Shown: positions 33,442 through 44,603 of the stretch, piece by piece | How positions within the stretch are numbered: the stretch's first letter is position 1 | Layout of the letters: each line of letters begins with the position of its first letter | Source: Paenibacillus sp. 481 | Lineage (GTDB): Bacteria; Bacillota; Bacilli; Paenibacillales; Paenibacillaceae | DNA length: 64,000 bases | Assembly (NCBI RefSeq): GCF_021223605.1 | Contig: NZ_CP075175.1 | Location: forward strand, 5,225,501 to 5,289,500 | Direction of reading: 5' to 3' | Program-made: the position numbers and the translations under genes | The notes under the pieces: model-generated | Told to the model about the DNA's origin: nothing | The model's input: the letters and a program-made list of their open reading frames with translations, nothing else | Databases searched by the model: none

Positions 33442-35286
33442 TTATTTTACTGCTGTTTTCGCTAACTTAATCAGGTCTTCCTTTGTCAATGGATTGCCTG
33501 GGTTCGTTACGAATTGAAAACTTTTGTTACCTACCCTCCAGTTAAAATAGTTGCCATTGGGAGCTTGCGGTTCTTTCTTTGCCATGTCTTTAGCCGATAT
33601 ATAGCGATATTCGTTTTCTTTGCCCTTTATTTCATGCTCGTCAAGATGAGAATTTGAAATGGTGATAAAGTCTTCTCCATTTGTGTACGTTAAATGGATA
33701 TAGTCACTTTTTGTCACGTTAATCTTCTTAGAATATACCTGCTTGCCCAGCTTTTTAGCCTCGGCTATTATGGGTTTGAAATCCTTAGAAGTGTAAGAAG
33801 AATATACTTTTGCTTTGTTAAAGGTATAACCTTCCGGCAAGTGAACAGGTTGTTGCGGTACCACCTCTTTTAAGGGCGCTACTTTTTTGAGGTAAGCCTC
33901 GTATGTATCGAATGAAGTGTTCCCCAAGGGAGAAACCTCTAGCCTGCCTTTTTGTTTCATTAATTCATTGCTGACATATACCATATACGTATCATACGGG
34001 TTTTTTTCAAGTAATTTGAAGATTCTCGCGATCTCCGCTTTCTCTGGATTCTCGTCTACACTTGCAGCCTTTGGTTTAACGGCTTCCGATTTCAAGGCGA
34101 GCTCGCTTCCCGCACGGGATGGAGTTGCCTCAACATCGTTCCCCTCCGCATTTACTAGTGTTACGCTACCAAGTACAGCAATAATCGCCATCCCCAAGAG
34201 CGACAAATGATACGATTTTTTATGAAATCGCTTGATCATTAACAATCTTCGCTTCATTTGTTTATGCGTCGCGGACAATCCGGCAAGCCCTGGCTGAAGT
34301 TGTTGGCCTGAATAATGAAAATGCTCAAGCACATGGATGATGGTTTTCCCGTATGTATGGCTTTGCTGCGGACTCAGCCGATCCAATACAAATGCGTCAC
34401 AAGCCATCTCCTGATCCTGTCTTGCTTTATGTACAGCAAGCCATAATAATGGATTAAACCAATGGAGCATTAGGAGGATATGCATCATCCAATTGACCAC
34501 TCCATCCCGTCGCTGAACATGCGCGAACTCATGTGCCAAAATACACTGAAGCTGATCCTGCTGCAGAGTGACGAGCAGACTAGGTGAAATAACGATCGCA
34601 GGCTTGCGAAGACCGACTAAAGCAGGCCCGGGAATGTGCTCACTGGCTATAAACTGCACGTCACGCTTCACACCCATTAGCTCCTTCGTTTCGTGGAACA
34701 TGGCCGATAAATAAGGTGTATCAATCGTTCTGCCCGCGCGCAGTGCTTGCTTCAACCGAAACTGATCGCAACCCATTTTCACCGCAAAAATAAGGACTCC
34801 CAAAAGCCAGACCAACATCAGCATATTAATGAAGCCGATTTGCTTAAACCCGCTCCACCAGAAAGGTATGTCCCATACAGTACTTGATTGGTGAGAAGGA
34901 CCCAATACGCTTGCGGTTTCTCTTATAAGGTTGCTTGTCTCAGTGTCAGAAGAATGCTCTACTTGTGCCGCCGCTTCGCTATTTCTCCCTGAACCCAACC
35001 AGAAGTTGTGCGAAGCTGATGAACTTTGGGTCTGTAGTTGATGAACGGGAACGACGCCCTCCACTGAAAAAACATTGTATAAACTAAACGAAGATTCCGG
35101 CGCCCAAGGCAGCAACAGACGAATCGCCACAGGAATCCACAGCAGATACTTCCATCTGACTTCAAGATTTTTTTTGAATATAAATTGCAGGATAAGGACT
35201 AGTAAGATCAGGATGCTAGCCATAAATGATCCGCGGACCACCCAGCCGAAAAACGATAATAAACATTCATACCATGTTGGACTCAT
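33442..35286 (-). CDS. BlaR1/MecR1-type M56 metalloprotease with a DUF4367-like sensor domain
   Basis: About 614 residues from the ATG at 35286 (a TTG lies six bases earlier), with AGGAAAAGAG upstream and 17 bases after the blaI-like stop. Counting from that TTG, membrane segments are near 22-40, 50-64, 154-172 and 363-381. The zinc motif HEFAH is at 254-258 with the third ligand region QDQEMACD near 292-299, as in BlaR1. In BlaR1 the part after the last membrane segment is a penicillin-binding sensor; here residues about 420-616 are instead the RIFKLLEKNPYDTY ... LPEGYT ... NPLTKEDLIKLAKTAVK domain, found free in the two genes downstream. It most likely senses an extracellular signal and cleaves the BlaI-like repressor. 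The ligand is unknown; nothing suggests beta-lactam binding (no SxxK serine). Confidence 0.87.
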   Translation of the reverse strand: MSPTWYECLLSFFGWVVRGSFMASILILLVLILQFIFKKNLEVRWKYLLWIPVAIRLLLPWAPESSFSLYNVFSVEGVVPVHQLQTQSSSASHNFWLGSGRNSEAAAQVEHSSDTETSNLIRETASVLGPSHQSSTVWDIPFWWSGFKQIGFINMLMLVWLLGVLIFAVKMGCDQFRLKQALRAGRTIDTPYLSAMFHETKELMGVKRDVQFIASEHIPGPALVGLRKPAIVISPSLLVTLQQDQLQCILAHEFAHVQRRDGVVNWMMHILLMLHWFNPLLWLAVHKARQDQEMACDAFVLDRLSPQQSHTYGKTIIHVLEHFHYSGQQLQPGLAGLSATHKQMKRRLLMIKRFHKKSYHLSLLGMAIIAVLGSVTLVNAEGNDVEATPSRAGSELALKSEAVKPKAASVDENPEKAEIARIFKLLEKNPYDTYMVYVSNELMKQKGRLEVSPLGNTSFDTYEAYLKKVAPLKEVVPQQPVHLPEGYTFNKAKVYSSYTSKDFKPIIAEAKKLGKQVYSKKINVTKSDYIHLTYTNGEDFITISNSHLDEHEIKGKENEYRYISAKDMAKKEPQAPNGNYFNWRVGNKSFQFVTNPGNPLTKEDLIKLAKTAVK

Positions 35287-35303
35287 TATCAATCGCTCTT
35301 TTC

Positions 35304-35693
35304 CTATTCGTCGCTGTGGTTTTCGTCAAATAAAGACTTGAGATCCTCGATTTCCTTCTTATTTAGCTTCTTATCCACTAAAAAATGGGCTAGCATCGGC
35401 TTTAATGCCCCGCCATACAGCTTTTTCATAAAAGATGTGGTTTCTGATCGCAAGTATTCTTGCTCGCTGATGACTGGATAAAATAGCTGGTTGCGCTTCG
35501 AACCATCTTCTAGCCTCGCCCCCGCCGCTTCCTTCTGTACCAATCGAGTAAGCAGCGTTCGGCTCGTATTCGGACTCCACTCCATGCGCTCCTCCAGCTG
35601 CTTTACGACCTCACTGGAAGGGCAATCCGGCTTTGCCCACAACACGCGCATAACTTCCAGCTCTGCATCCGTAATGTGTATGTGTTGTTTCAT
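35304..35693 (-). CDS. BlaI/MecI/CopY-family repressor
   Basis: 129 residues, standard family length. The winged-helix N-terminus reads ITDAELEVMRVLW and SPNTSRTLLTRLVQK, the C-terminal dimer region YLRSETTSFMKKLYGGAL. BlaI proteins bind TACA-N2-TGTA palindromes as dimers and are inactivated by cleavage in the dimer region by their M56 partner, encoded 17 bases downstream. Palindromes of that type precede this gene (35720-35759) and the secreted paralogue pair (33240-33281), so both autoregulation and control of the pair are expected. Confidence 0.92.
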   Translation of the reverse strand: MKQHIHITDAELEVMRVLWAKPDCPSSEVVKQLEERMEWSPNTSRTLLTRLVQKEAAGARLEDGSKRNQLFYPVISEQEYLRSETTSFMKKLYGGALKPMLAHFLVDKKLNKKEIEDLKSLFDENHSDE

Positions 35694-35719
35694 GTATGCA
35701 CCTCCCCTATTTATAATTA

Positions 35720-35759
35720 AACTACGAATGTAGTTATAAATTGATGCTACTATTGTAAT
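35720..35759 (-). promoter_or_regulatory. BlaI-type operators before the blaI-like gene
   Basis: AACTACGAATGTAGTT at 35720-35735 is a near-consensus palindrome (TACG-AA-TGTA). A weaker site, TACTATTGTA, is centred near 35752, about 25 bases away, close to the 26-base spacing of the pair at 33240. Gene start is at 35693. Confidence 0.65.
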
Positions 35760-35778
35760 TGAGCAATGTCAACTTGAT
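35754..35778. repeat. 25-base direct repeat, right copy
   Basis: Exact match to 30269-30293. It starts inside the weak second BlaI operator and ends on the stop codon of the AraC-type gene, so any rearrangement here sits exactly at a gene boundary. Confidence 0.75.
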
Positions 35779-37157
35779 TACCTAGGAACATCTTCACAAC
35801 AATTCGCGCCAAAATGAATCCGAACGAGCGTATCCAACTTCACTTTACCATCTTGAATGATGAATTCCTCGAATCCTTTTCTCGTCCTGATATACGTCTC
35901 CTGCTGTTCAAACCATTTGCAAAATGCTTTTCCTGTCGGTTCCAGCATACGATGAAGCGTAGGAGTGACGATGTACAATCCTCCGTCGCAATCTATCAGC
36001 TTGATCCGCAAATCCACCGTTATCGACACATCTTGCCCTGTAACGTCCATGTGCACTTCGTAAAAGAAGTCTTCTTCCGGTGCACCACCGTTATTATTCG
36101 CTCGAATACGCAGATCGGAGGGGGCAAAGCCTTGAGATAGCGCCCAAGCGATCATCACGTCAAATGCTTCTTGCTTTACCTGATACCATCGCCTCCCCTT
36201 CCTACCAGCAGCTTTGTAATAAGCTGCCTGATACGGTTGCAGTTCCACAATCTCTTTGGTTTCTGTAATGACCGATTCGATTGGAATATAAATATCCATT
36301 TCGTGTAGCTCTGGCGGTATTCCGAGGTGGGTAGCGCAACGCAAGTCATAATGTTCCATGATCGGACCAGAAGCAGTTTGAAACGATGAGCTAGGAAACC
36401 AATCTCTGAAAATATAGTTATACGTTCGCCCTATCGACTCCCCAACTGGTCCGACTGCCGTGAATCTTGCATATTTCGTTTTTGGTATGATCCGTGCTAC
36501 TGTCCCAGGGGGAACATGGACTACACTTGTCACTTCGATCCCGATAAAATAAGTAAATCCGCTTTCGTCTTGATCTACCGACAGCGCATAATCCATCTCT
36601 TTTTCCGGCTCTACTCGTAGATGTTCGATACTGCCGAACATCGCCTTCCAATTATCGAAATATTGCTTCCATAAATCGGTGGGCGATGCCGAGCCATCTT
36701 CTATTCGACATTCGATGCCAATCAATTTCATAGCTAGTTTCGTTACGATCGATACTTCGGGAGTGTTTTTCACCAACGTTACGCCTCCTTTTCGCTGCTG
36801 TGCAAGATTAACAGCGTGAAACGCAGGCAGGAGGAACCGTCTCCTCCGATAGTTTTCTGGCGTTATGCCATACGCGCGTTTGAAAGCTCTTCCGAACACG
36901 TCATGGGACTCAAAGCCGTAATCATATGCGATGTTGGCGATGGTATCCTTACTTTGGCTAACCTGTTCGGCTGCCAGATGTAGCTTGCGAAACCGCACAT
37001 ACGACATGACGGTATAACCGGTATATGCTTCGAATACACGCAGAAAATGTGACTTGGAGAAGCCAGTTAACTCTACAAGCGACTCACATGCAATGTCATC
37101 CTGCACATGCGTCTCGATATAATCGAGTACGGATTGAATTTTTCGTTCATATGGCAT
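35778..37157 (-). CDS. AraC-family regulator with two GyrI-like ligand-binding domains
   Basis: 459 residues from the ATG at 37157, with GGAGGTG eight bases upstream (an upstream frame extension to 37196 has no ribosome site). Residues 1 to about 105 are the AraC/XylS DNA-binding domain: two helix-turn-helices, with GFSKSHFLRVFEAYTG and IAYDYGFESHDVFGRAFKR, ending GITPENYRRR. Residues about 140-310 (SIVTKLAMKLIGIE ... MDIYIPIE) look like a GyrI/AraC_E_bind ligand domain, as in Rob and SbmC. The last 150 residues begin LQPYQAAYYKAAGRKG and look like a second, diverged domain of the same kind. Such proteins respond to small amphipathic compounds. It is a single gene with spacers on both sides, and its target is unknown. 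Confidence 0.85.
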   Translation of the reverse strand: MPYERKIQSVLDYIETHVQDDIACESLVELTGFSKSHFLRVFEAYTGYTVMSYVRFRKLHLAAEQVSQSKDTIANIAYDYGFESHDVFGRAFKRAYGITPENYRRRRFLLPAFHAVNLAQQRKGGVTLVKNTPEVSIVTKLAMKLIGIECRIEDGSASPTDLWKQYFDNWKAMFGSIEHLRVEPEKEMDYALSVDQDESGFTYFIGIEVTSVVHVPPGTVARIIPKTKYARFTAVGPVGESIGRTYNYIFRDWFPSSSFQTASGPIMEHYDLRCATHLGIPPELHEMDIYIPIESVITETKEIVELQPYQAAYYKAAGRKGRRWYQVKQEAFDVMIAWALSQGFAPSDLRIRANNNGGAPEEDFFYEVHMDVTGQDVSITVDLRIKLIDCDGGLYIVTPTLHRMLEPTGKAFCKWFEQQETYIRTRKGFEEFIIQDGKVKLDTLVRIHFGANCCEDVPR

Positions 37158-37237
37158 GGATGTGCACCTCCACGGCACGATTGTAGCATAAAGCATAACA
37201 GGCTTCTCGATGTTTTTTCTCGTCTCCTTACTGTGTA

Positions 37238-40040
<2,803 letters not shown>

Positions 40041-40160
40041 GATATCCCGCTATATTGTTTTGAATTGAATTTTTCATCGCTTATGGTGCGAGTACTGTCC
40101 GCTTTCAATTCGAGATTTGTCGGAAATGGGAATTCAATGGTCCACAGCTTGTATTCCTTA

Positions 40161-40811
40161 TTACTCAATCTCATCACTCATCTTAAGTACCATATAATCC
40201 CATTTCATTTCATTGAATAAAAAATGCCATAAGATACTATTCGATTGCGAATCCGTATGGAATGATAACCGCTCATATAGCTGCTTAGCCCGCGGGTTTT
40301 TACCAGAGACGTACAAACTTAAGTGGTTCAGGGTTGGTTCCGTTTGTACAAAATGAAATGCCCACTGTAATAACAGCTTTCCAACCCCCTTGCTCTGATG
40401 TTCCGGATGAACAACAACGTCTTCAATATAACATTCCCCTATCTCAGGCGTATGCTTAAACAAATATAATCCAATCAACATCTTAAGCAGGTTCCACTTC
40501 CCAAAACTATTGAAACTTTTCCACGAAGACAGCTTCTGTTTGCTCCTGTTGTCAGATTCGCCTTTCCATTTGACGGATATCGTTCCAATAACTTCTCCAT
40601 TTTGCAAAGCAACCATTCTTTGATTGGCTGGATCAGCTGGAGAATGCTCAAACTGCTTTTCGAAAAAAAGAGCAAGATCGTCATCACTCATCGTTGTAAG
40701 ATGTTGAAACTTGCCGCGAAATACGTACACAAGTAATCTGCTGACCTCTGAATGATACTTAGCCTGCATAGGTTCAATCGTGATCGGTGAGTTCATCACG
40801 TTTGTATTCAT
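40161..40811 (-). CDS. GNAT-family N-acetyltransferase
   Basis: 216 residues; the ATG at 40811 has AAGGAGAT seven bases upstream. The acetyl-CoA-binding core is visible: strand CYIEDVVVHPEHQSKGVG (the Q/R-x-x-G-x-G/A signature) followed by KLLLQWAFHF, then SLYVSGKNPRAKQLYERLSF near the C-terminus. It transfers acetyl groups to an amine of an unknown substrate. Its promoter at 40853-40883 has the 19-base spacer and dyad of MerR-family activators, so expression is probably induced by a drug or stress sensed by a MerR protein encoded elsewhere. The same promoter design precedes the amidohydrolase at 50626-52386. Confidence 0.85.
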   Translation of the reverse strand: MNTNVMNSPITIEPMQAKYHSEVSRLLVYVFRGKFQHLTTMSDDDLALFFEKQFEHSPADPANQRMVALQNGEVIGTISVKWKGESDNRSKQKLSSWKSFNSFGKWNLLKMLIGLYLFKHTPEIGECYIEDVVVHPEHQSKGVGKLLLQWAFHFVQTEPTLNHLSLYVSGKNPRAKQLYERLSFHTDSQSNSILWHFLFNEMKWDYMVLKMSDEIE

Positions 40812-40852
40812 TTCGTAATCTCCTTATGTTCTTGATCACTACTCTTAGCATT

Positions 40853-40883
40853 AGAATAAGCTTTGACATAGTGTCAAGGTCAA
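40853..40883 (-). promoter_or_regulatory. MerR-type promoter of the GNAT gene
   Basis: On the minus strand TTGACC and TATTCT are separated by 19 bases, the overlong spacer typical of MerR-activated promoters. A perfect dyad TTGACA-TAG-TGTCAA (40863-40877) lies in the spacer. The element is nearly identical to 52427-52457. Confidence 0.72.
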
Positions 40884-40954
40884 GCAAGACATTAATTGTT
40901 CAAAAAACAGCATTTGCCGTTTTCGTTTACCGATCTCCTGTACTTGCGCGGTCC

Positions 40955-40983
40955 AAGCTGCCGACAACATGTACCGGCAGCTT
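40955..40983. terminator. Hairpin after the secreted DUF4367-like gene
   Basis: Perfect 9-base stem AAGCTGCCG/CGGCAGCTT with an 11-base loop, 52 bases after the stop at 41035. No T-run follows on the minus strand, so it may end transcription poorly or protect the 3' end. Confidence 0.45.
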
Positions 40984-41034
40984 GTAACATCGCTTGTTTA
41001 TGGCAGTTCTGCCTTGCGAATGAATGCATCAGAT

Positions 41035-41799
41035 TTATTTTTTAATCATCGTGTTCGCAAGCGCAATCAGTTCCTCCTTCGTTAATGGATTCCCGGGATT
41101 GGTCGATATTTCGTATGATATTCCTTTTTCCGTCCAATAAAGCTGATTGCGGAGGGTTTTGGCATACTTCTTTTTATCCTCTTCACTGTAGCTATCTACA
41201 GATTTGTATTTGTATGTTGTCGAATCTTTCACAGGGTAATAATTCGTGTGCATTTGAAAAATAATATTGTCGCTTCCATTCGTATACTCCAGCTTGATCT
41301 TTCCGGCTTCCGTCCATTCGAACTTTTTGGAATACACGACTTTGCCTTTGCCTTCGGCTTTTACTTGCGCCTGAAACGGTTTATTGTCTAAATGATTCTG
41401 GATTTCTCCTTTGATAAAGGCGTAGCCTTCTGGCATCCCCTCTGGCTCAACCACAATAGGCCCATTTAATTTAGACACCCATTTCTCGTAGTCTTCGTAT
41501 TTTTTGAATGTTGGGAAATTCACATAATATTGAAATTCACTACCGCCATTCAATGCCTTATCGCTAACATATAGCAGATAGACGGCTCCTGGATTGTTAT
41601 TTGTTAATTTCCCTAGTTTTTCATGTTCAGCTCTGATTAGTTTCTTTTTCTCCGCAGCAGTCAGCACCTTAGCTGCGACCGTGTTGAGTAAACTGCTTTC
41701 AAACGATGGACTTGAAACTGCCTGTGCGGCAACATTCACGGAACCTAGCAGTAAGATAGTGCTTAGCGTAGCGATTACGAATTTTGATCTGTTTTTCAT
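41035..41799 (-). CDS. Secreted DUF4367-like protein, dispersed paralogue
   Basis: 254 residues with a signal peptide (TLSTILLLGSVNVAAQA) and no lipobox. It shares the architecture of the BlaR1-type sensor domain and its two secreted copies, but diverged: LYVSDKAL for YVSNEL, MPEGYAF for LPEGYT, LEYTNGSDNI, and a closing NPLTKEELIALANTMIKK. No TACA-N2-TGTA operator lies upstream, so it is probably outside the BlaI circuit. It follows the anti-sigma gene at 41994 after a terminator, so it should have its own promoter. Function is unknown; a shared ligand with the sensor is possible. Confidence 0.75.
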   Translation of the reverse strand: MKNRSKFVIATLSTILLLGSVNVAAQAVSSPSFESSLLNTVAAKVLTAAEKKKLIRAEHEKLGKLTNNNPGAVYLLYVSDKALNGGSEFQYYVNFPTFKKYEDYEKWVSKLNGPIVVEPEGMPEGYAFIKGEIQNHLDNKPFQAQVKAEGKGKVVYSKKFEWTEAGKIKLEYTNGSDNIIFQMHTNYYPVKDSTTYKYKSVDSYSEEDKKKYAKTLRNQLYWTEKGISYEISTNPGNPLTKEELIALANTMIKK

Positions 41800-41946
41800 A
41801 GGTAATTGTTCCTCTCTAGTTAAATAATTTATGAATGGACATCAGGCAGACTGCACTTCCTTAATAGTGGGATCCCTTATGTGCAAACCTCTATCTTATT
41901 AACACATCCCGTTTTAATTTGGTTCACTAATTTGGTGAGAAATGAA

Positions 41947-41987
41947 AAATGCTGCCCAAACGTCATCTGATGACGCGGACAGCATTT
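41947..41987 (-). terminator. Terminator of the ECF sigma/anti-sigma operon
   Basis: Outer arms AAATGCTG and CAGCATTT enclose an inner CGTCAT/ATGACG stem; on the minus strand TTTTTCATTT follows. It lies just after the anti-sigma stop at 41994. Confidence 0.7.
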
Positions 41988-41993
41988 GTCATG

Positions 41994-43727
41994 CTACTGT
42001 AGCTTTACTTTCCATTCCCGATCGCTGTGTCTAATTTCGAAGCTATACAAATATAGCTCCGTTTCGGTTCCCTTAAATCCACGATACACATTTACGAACT
42101 TGTTGGAGTTCTCCCAATCAAGCCAATTCTCCTCCCATTGGAAGAACAGAACATCCCCGTATACTCGCTCATTTCCCCGTTTCAGGAATGTCTGAGTAAC
42201 ACCGCTGAACTTTTGATTCTCGCTCTCGTTTTCGACATAAAGGTCACCGTCTTTTGTATAATAGGATACATTCAATGGATATCCCTCTATGTCCACCCGC
42301 ATTACTTTCTTTTCATCAGTAATGTCTTTCAACTTGATTGGCTTCTTGTAGTCTGTATACTCCTCGATCTCATGTTCCAACAGCAATTGTATCGGCGTGT
42401 CTTCAGTCAGACGCAGATCAGGTGGAACCGTGAACGCAAATACTTGCTTATATCCATGAGACGGAGTATTCGCATACTCGAATGTTTGCGCCCCCTGCAG
42501 CTTCTGCCCATTTACCAACAACGAAATCTTCCGGTACGGAAGTCTTCGAAATGCCTGCTTATTTTCTACTTCCAGCTTTACTGCTGTCGGCCTGATGATC
42601 AACTTGCGGATAATCGAGTCCCCTTGCACTGAGCGGATTGGCATGTTCAAGTCCCGGGTTATGGATGCCTGCAACGACTTTTCCTTGTTCAAAGTGAGCG
42701 TGCCGATGTTCCATTCCCCCTCGATATGGCTTCCCTTTACTCCATAGACGAATTCGAAGGAAGTGCCGCTTTGCAGCAACTTGTCCATACTATAGCTTTC
42801 TTGTGTGCCCCATTCCTGAGCCCCTTCAATCACAATCGGTCGAGACATCTTATAACCTGTTCGCTCTACCGTTTTTTCTCCCATTTTCACTTGAATTTGA
42901 GGAGCGACGATGTTGAAAATCGAATCATCCGTGTATGAAAAGGAGTATTTGAGCAGCACATGCCCTTTTTCGCCTTGCACGAATTGTACGTTCAATTCCT
43001 TGATTCCACCAGCATGGATCGGAAAGCTCTGTACCCCTGTCTGATGTGGATCCAGAGCGATTGGAATGCCAACGTAGTCATAAGCCTTCAGTCCGCGTGC
43101 CTGCAATTGCACGTCCGCTTCATTGCCGGAAAACGTCCAGGGCGTTTCGAGAATGCCTTTATAGGTGCCGCTTCCTTCATCCCATGCATGCGAATAGGAA
43201 CTTCTATCCGAGTTAATTCGACTCGTCATAGCCTCCACACCACCTATCCGTGCAATAGAATCCCCTTTGCTGTCTTTCAATTCCAAATGATCAAAGATCC
43301 ACGTTCGCTCTTTCTTATCCCCTGTATCCAAGCTGTATAATAACGCAGTTCCATTATCGTCGGACACCGCCGTATCGATTGTGAACGTGACGTCGTTATT
43401 CGTAACAGTCTTATCGAGCTGCTGCCCAAATCCATGTTGGAGCGCCGACTTCACGCCTGAATGATAAATGAAATCCCAGTTCCCGGTCATATAAGCAAGC
43501 GCCGGAGTAGCCAACAGGATAAATACCGCTACGGAGAGTCCGGCTAAGCGACGTCCGCGGAACAACGCTCTCGTGTGTAGCGATGTGGCAGATGTTTTTA
43601 GCTCGCCCTGCTCATTTCTGGCCGCCTCGATCCGCATCCACATCGAATCGAAGTCAGGATAGGAATGGTTGCTGTCATCGCCCAACTGCTGAGAGAGATT
43701 TACGATTTCGTTGGCTCTCTTCTTCAT
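41994..43727 (-). CDS. Anti-sigma factor with DUF4179-type extracytoplasmic region
   Basis: 577 residues from the ATG at 43727 (AAGGAAGG eight bases upstream; a GTG nine bases earlier is in frame). A cytoplasmic N-terminus of about 60 residues is followed by one membrane segment (LAGLSVAVFILLATPALAY) and a large outside part. The region just after the membrane, with VTNNDVTFTIDTAVSDDNGTAL, matches the DUF4179 style; the rest is beta-rich and may be a DUF5643-like domain. Such proteins hold their ECF sigma at the membrane until an envelope signal arrives. The gene overlaps the 3' end of the sigma gene by about 50 bases, so the two are coupled. The signal is unknown. Confidence 0.82.
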   Translation of the reverse strand: MKKRANEIVNLSQQLGDDSNHSYPDFDSMWMRIEAARNEQGELKTSATSLHTRALFRGRRLAGLSVAVFILLATPALAYMTGNWDFIYHSGVKSALQHGFGQQLDKTVTNNDVTFTIDTAVSDDNGTALLYSLDTGDKKERTWIFDHLELKDSKGDSIARIGGVEAMTSRINSDRSSYSHAWDEGSGTYKGILETPWTFSGNEADVQLQARGLKAYDYVGIPIALDPHQTGVQSFPIHAGGIKELNVQFVQGEKGHVLLKYSFSYTDDSIFNIVAPQIQVKMGEKTVERTGYKMSRPIVIEGAQEWGTQESYSMDKLLQSGTSFEFVYGVKGSHIEGEWNIGTLTLNKEKSLQASITRDLNMPIRSVQGDSIIRKLIIRPTAVKLEVENKQAFRRLPYRKISLLVNGQKLQGAQTFEYANTPSHGYKQVFAFTVPPDLRLTEDTPIQLLLEHEIEEYTDYKKPIKLKDITDEKKVMRVDIEGYPLNVSYYTKDGDLYVENESENQKFSGVTQTFLKRGNERVYGDVLFFQWEENWLDWENSNKFVNVYRGFKGTETELYLYSFEIRHSDREWKVKLQ

Positions 43728-44283
43728 GCGCCGCACCTTCCTTTCCTTGCAATATCTTCTGCTTGCATGGATATTCCTCTGCTAGCTTCAAATCATCCTC
43801 TAACTCGTCCAATATGACCCTCATCATTTTCAGCCCCCGGTTCAAGCGAGATTTTACGGTCCCCACCGGAATATGTAAAATATCCGCAATGTCGCCTAGC
43901 GGCAAATCGTTCGTATAGCGCAGTGTTACGACCACTCGGATTTTATCCGGCAGTTTCGCGAGGCGCTGCTTCCACTCCTCCTCCGATTCGTTTTGTTCGG
44001 CAATGGCGAGGACGGAAGGCTCCACCTGCTCCCGTTGAAACAAGAGCAGCAGCTTCTCCTTCACCCATCTCGACTTGTTCTTCCGCAAATGATTCAAGCA
44101 ATGATTGACCGTTATCCTCATCAGCCAAGTTTTTAAATGTTCCACCTGCTCCCATTCCGAGGCGAGTGCCTTTATGAACACTTCTTGGCATATGTCCTCC
44201 GCGTCTGAGACATTGCGCAGCATATAGTAGCAGGTCCTGTATACATCTTTGTTGTATCGTTCGAAAAATTCCCTGTCAGTCAA
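43675..44283 (-). CDS. ECF-type RNA polymerase sigma factor
   Basis: About 202 residues from a TTG at 44283, with AAGGTGGGG six bases upstream; the frame opens at another TTG at 44304. Region 2 is DVYRTCYYMLRNVSDAEDICQEVF and HLKTWLMRITVNHCLNHLRK; region 4 is LPDKIRVVVTLRYTNDLPLGDIADILHIP followed by GTVKSRLNRGLKMMR. It has no region 3, as in all ECF factors. Its 3' end overlaps the anti-sigma gene. The last 40 residues, rich in charge (CKQKILQGKEGAAHEE), are beyond the core and overlap the anti-sigma coding region. It differs from the plus-strand sigma at 52812, so the two are not recent duplicates. Confidence 0.9.
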   Translation of the reverse strand: MTDREFFERYNKDVYRTCYYMLRNVSDAEDICQEVFIKALASEWEQVEHLKTWLMRITVNHCLNHLRKNKSRWVKEKLLLLFQREQVEPSVLAIAEQNESEEEWKQRLAKLPDKIRVVVTLRYTNDLPLGDIADILHIPVGTVKSRLNRGLKMMRVILDELEDDLKLAEEYPCKQKILQGKEGAAHEEESQRNRKSLSAVGR

Positions 44284-44378
44284 CAGGTTCCCCACCTTTC
44301 CCAAATATCGCTAGCTGCTGCTCCCCCTTGAACATGCATTACTATATTAACAACTATCTCCTGCAAAAGGTTCAATAA

Positions 44379-44555
44379 ATGGATAAATGGGATGAAAAAA
44401 ATTAAAATGGTGCCATTCGGGTTCCATCGGCACCTCGAACCGAACCATTTTCCGATAGAGAGACAGTATAGAGTGTAAGCTGCTTACTCTGGAGGGCCCT
44501 CTGAATGCAAACTGAAGATATGTACCCCTTACTCATCAAAATGAAAAATGGGTGA
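44379..44555 (+). pseudogene. Fragment of a second ECF sigma gene with its upstream region
   Basis: This stretch closely parallels the region before and into the intact sigma gene at 52812: shared blocks include AAAATTAAAATGGTG, GAACCATTTTCCG, GTAAGCTGCTTACTC and GGAGGGCCC. A start at 44505 gives MQTEDMYPLLIKMKNG then a stop at 44553, against MPNEDMYQLLLKMKDGDQQ in the intact gene. The rest of the gene is absent. The CGAC of the presumed ECF promoter is changed to AGAC here. It is a remnant of duplication or of a lost paralogue. Confidence 0.72.
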
Positions 44556-44563
44556 AAAGTAAT

Positions 44564-44603
44564 AAGAGGCTGGTATCCTTAGCGTACAGGAAACCGGCCT
44601 CTT
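44564..44603 (-). terminator. Terminator after the histidine kinase gene
   Basis: Arms AAGAGGCTGGT and ACCGGCCTCTT (one wobble) around an 18-base loop, followed on the minus strand by ATTACTTTTC. It lies 56 bases after the kinase stop. Confidence 0.6.

Noticed and set aside
33442..35286. Beta-lactamase-type sensor BlaR1 acting on penicillins
   Set aside because: The region after the last membrane segment lacks the SxxK, SxN and KTG motifs of penicillin-binding sensors.
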